Below are positions 63,539 to 64,000 of a stretch of 64,000 nt of DNA, piece by piece. Position numbers and translations under genes: made by a program. The notes beneath the pieces were generated by a model that worked only from the letters and a program-made list of their open reading frames with translations, did no database searches and was not told where the DNA came from. Position 1 is the first letter of the stretch. Every line of letters begins with the position of its first letter. Source of the stretch: Marinoscillum pacificum (GTDB taxonomy: Bacteria > Bacteroidota > Bacteroidia > Cytophagales > Cyclobacteriaceae); assembly GCF_024714495.1 (NCBI RefSeq), contig NZ_JAMZMJ010000002.1, forward strand, positions 310,001 to 374,000. The letters are read 5' to 3'.

Positions 63539-64000
63539 TCACCACAAGTGATGCACTTCCGCCTTGATGTATTCATCATATATCTTTTTCACAGACTTCA
63601 TCTGATCTTCATTGAAACCTGGAAGACTTGCTGATTTGATATTGGAAATCACCTGTTCAGGTCGACTGGCACCTGGGATTACGGTACTCACTGCTTCAAA
63701 AGATAAGATCCACTTCAAGGCATATTTGTACAATTCCTCATCTCCAAATAAGGTCTTCAACTCATTGACAGCTTTCAAACCTAAATCCAACGGCACACCT
63801 GAGAAGGTCTCCCCTTTATCAAAAAGTTCTCCATTTCTATTGAAATGACGATGATCATTCTTATCAAATTCTCTATCGGCTGTCATCTTACCTGACAACA
63901 ATCCACTTGCTAATGGCACACGAGCAATCACTCCAATACCTCTCGAATGCAACATCTTCAACAAACTATCAGCTGATTTCTGACGGAACATGTTAAAAAT
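63539..64000 (-). CDS. Aldo/keto reductase, partial (N-terminus beyond window)
   Basis: The frame is open to the right edge; 153 residues of the C-terminal half are visible. GIGVIARVPLASGLLSGK and a VSTVIPGASRPEQVISN segment (family cofactor-binding strand-loop) identify the AKR fold, of the YajO/Tas-like branch. Catalytic residues lie outside the window. Terminator downstream. Confidence 0.85.
   Translation of the reverse strand: MFNMFRQKSADSLLKMLHSRGIGVIARVPLASGLLSGKMTADREFDKNDHRHFNRNGELFDKGETFSGVPLDLGLKAVNELKTLFGDEELYKYALKWILSFEAVSTVIPGASRPEQVISNIKSASLPGFNEDQMKSVKKIYDEYIKAEVHHLW

Overview
The window looks like a chromosomal segment of a marine-type Bacteroidota bacterium, most likely order Cytophagales (Roseivirga/Reichenbachiella/Ekhidna-like). 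This is inferred from gene content: a type IX secretion C-terminal sorting domain, many SPII lipoproteins, LytTR response regulators paired with TPR histidine kinases, PadR regulators fused by overlap to long FtsX/MacB-type permeases, a fused isobutyryl-CoA mutase, and TAnnTTTG promoter boxes. No rRNA or tRNA gene was recognised.

Layout. 1-5.1 kb (minus strand): a partial lipoprotein gene, then eight tightly packed small genes. In transcription order these are KTSC, exported protein, exported protein, GIY-YIG nuclease, 45-residue proline-rich peptide, excalibur lipoprotein, DUF4236 and a DUF5763-like protein. They lie behind a membrane-anchored TIR-domain protein. 5.2-7.6 kb: a histidine kinase/LytTR pair. 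9.1-23.6 kb (plus): three PadR-permease operons, interrupted by a repeat-rich stretch holding a lone GIY-YIG nuclease gene and by an M16 protease, then a DsbA-like oxidoreductase. 23.7-35.6 kb: a redox/sensor pair, a collagen-like lipoprotein, a cold-shock protein, a nitrilase-OsmC operon, DAHP synthase, a lipid A-type acyltransferase, and DUF1080/PQQ-type sugar-processing genes.

35.7-40.3 kb is a small accessory island of minus-strand genes separated by a repeated element: a HEPN-like protein, an EF-Tu-like/L7-L12-like chimera overlapping a CdiI-type immunity gene, and a repeat lipoprotein. Both ends carry nearly the same terminator and downstream DNA. The island abuts a fourth PadR-permease operon. 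43.4-64 kb is mostly housekeeping: icmF, two tandem outer-membrane barrels, DUF983, an AraC regulator, a ZIP transporter, an SPFH protein, aldo/keto reductases, a receiver-only regulator, cystathionine beta-synthase, a GNAT-nitrilase fusion, a second kinase/LytTR pair, an RCC1-repeat secreted protein and a partial aldo/keto reductase at the right edge.

The parts most likely to hold something undescribed are the TIR-linked small-gene operon (0.4-5.1 kb), the island with an immunity protein beside a translation-factor mimic (36.7-38.5 kb), and the nuclease gene embedded in a composite palindromic repeat array (12.1-13.7 kb).
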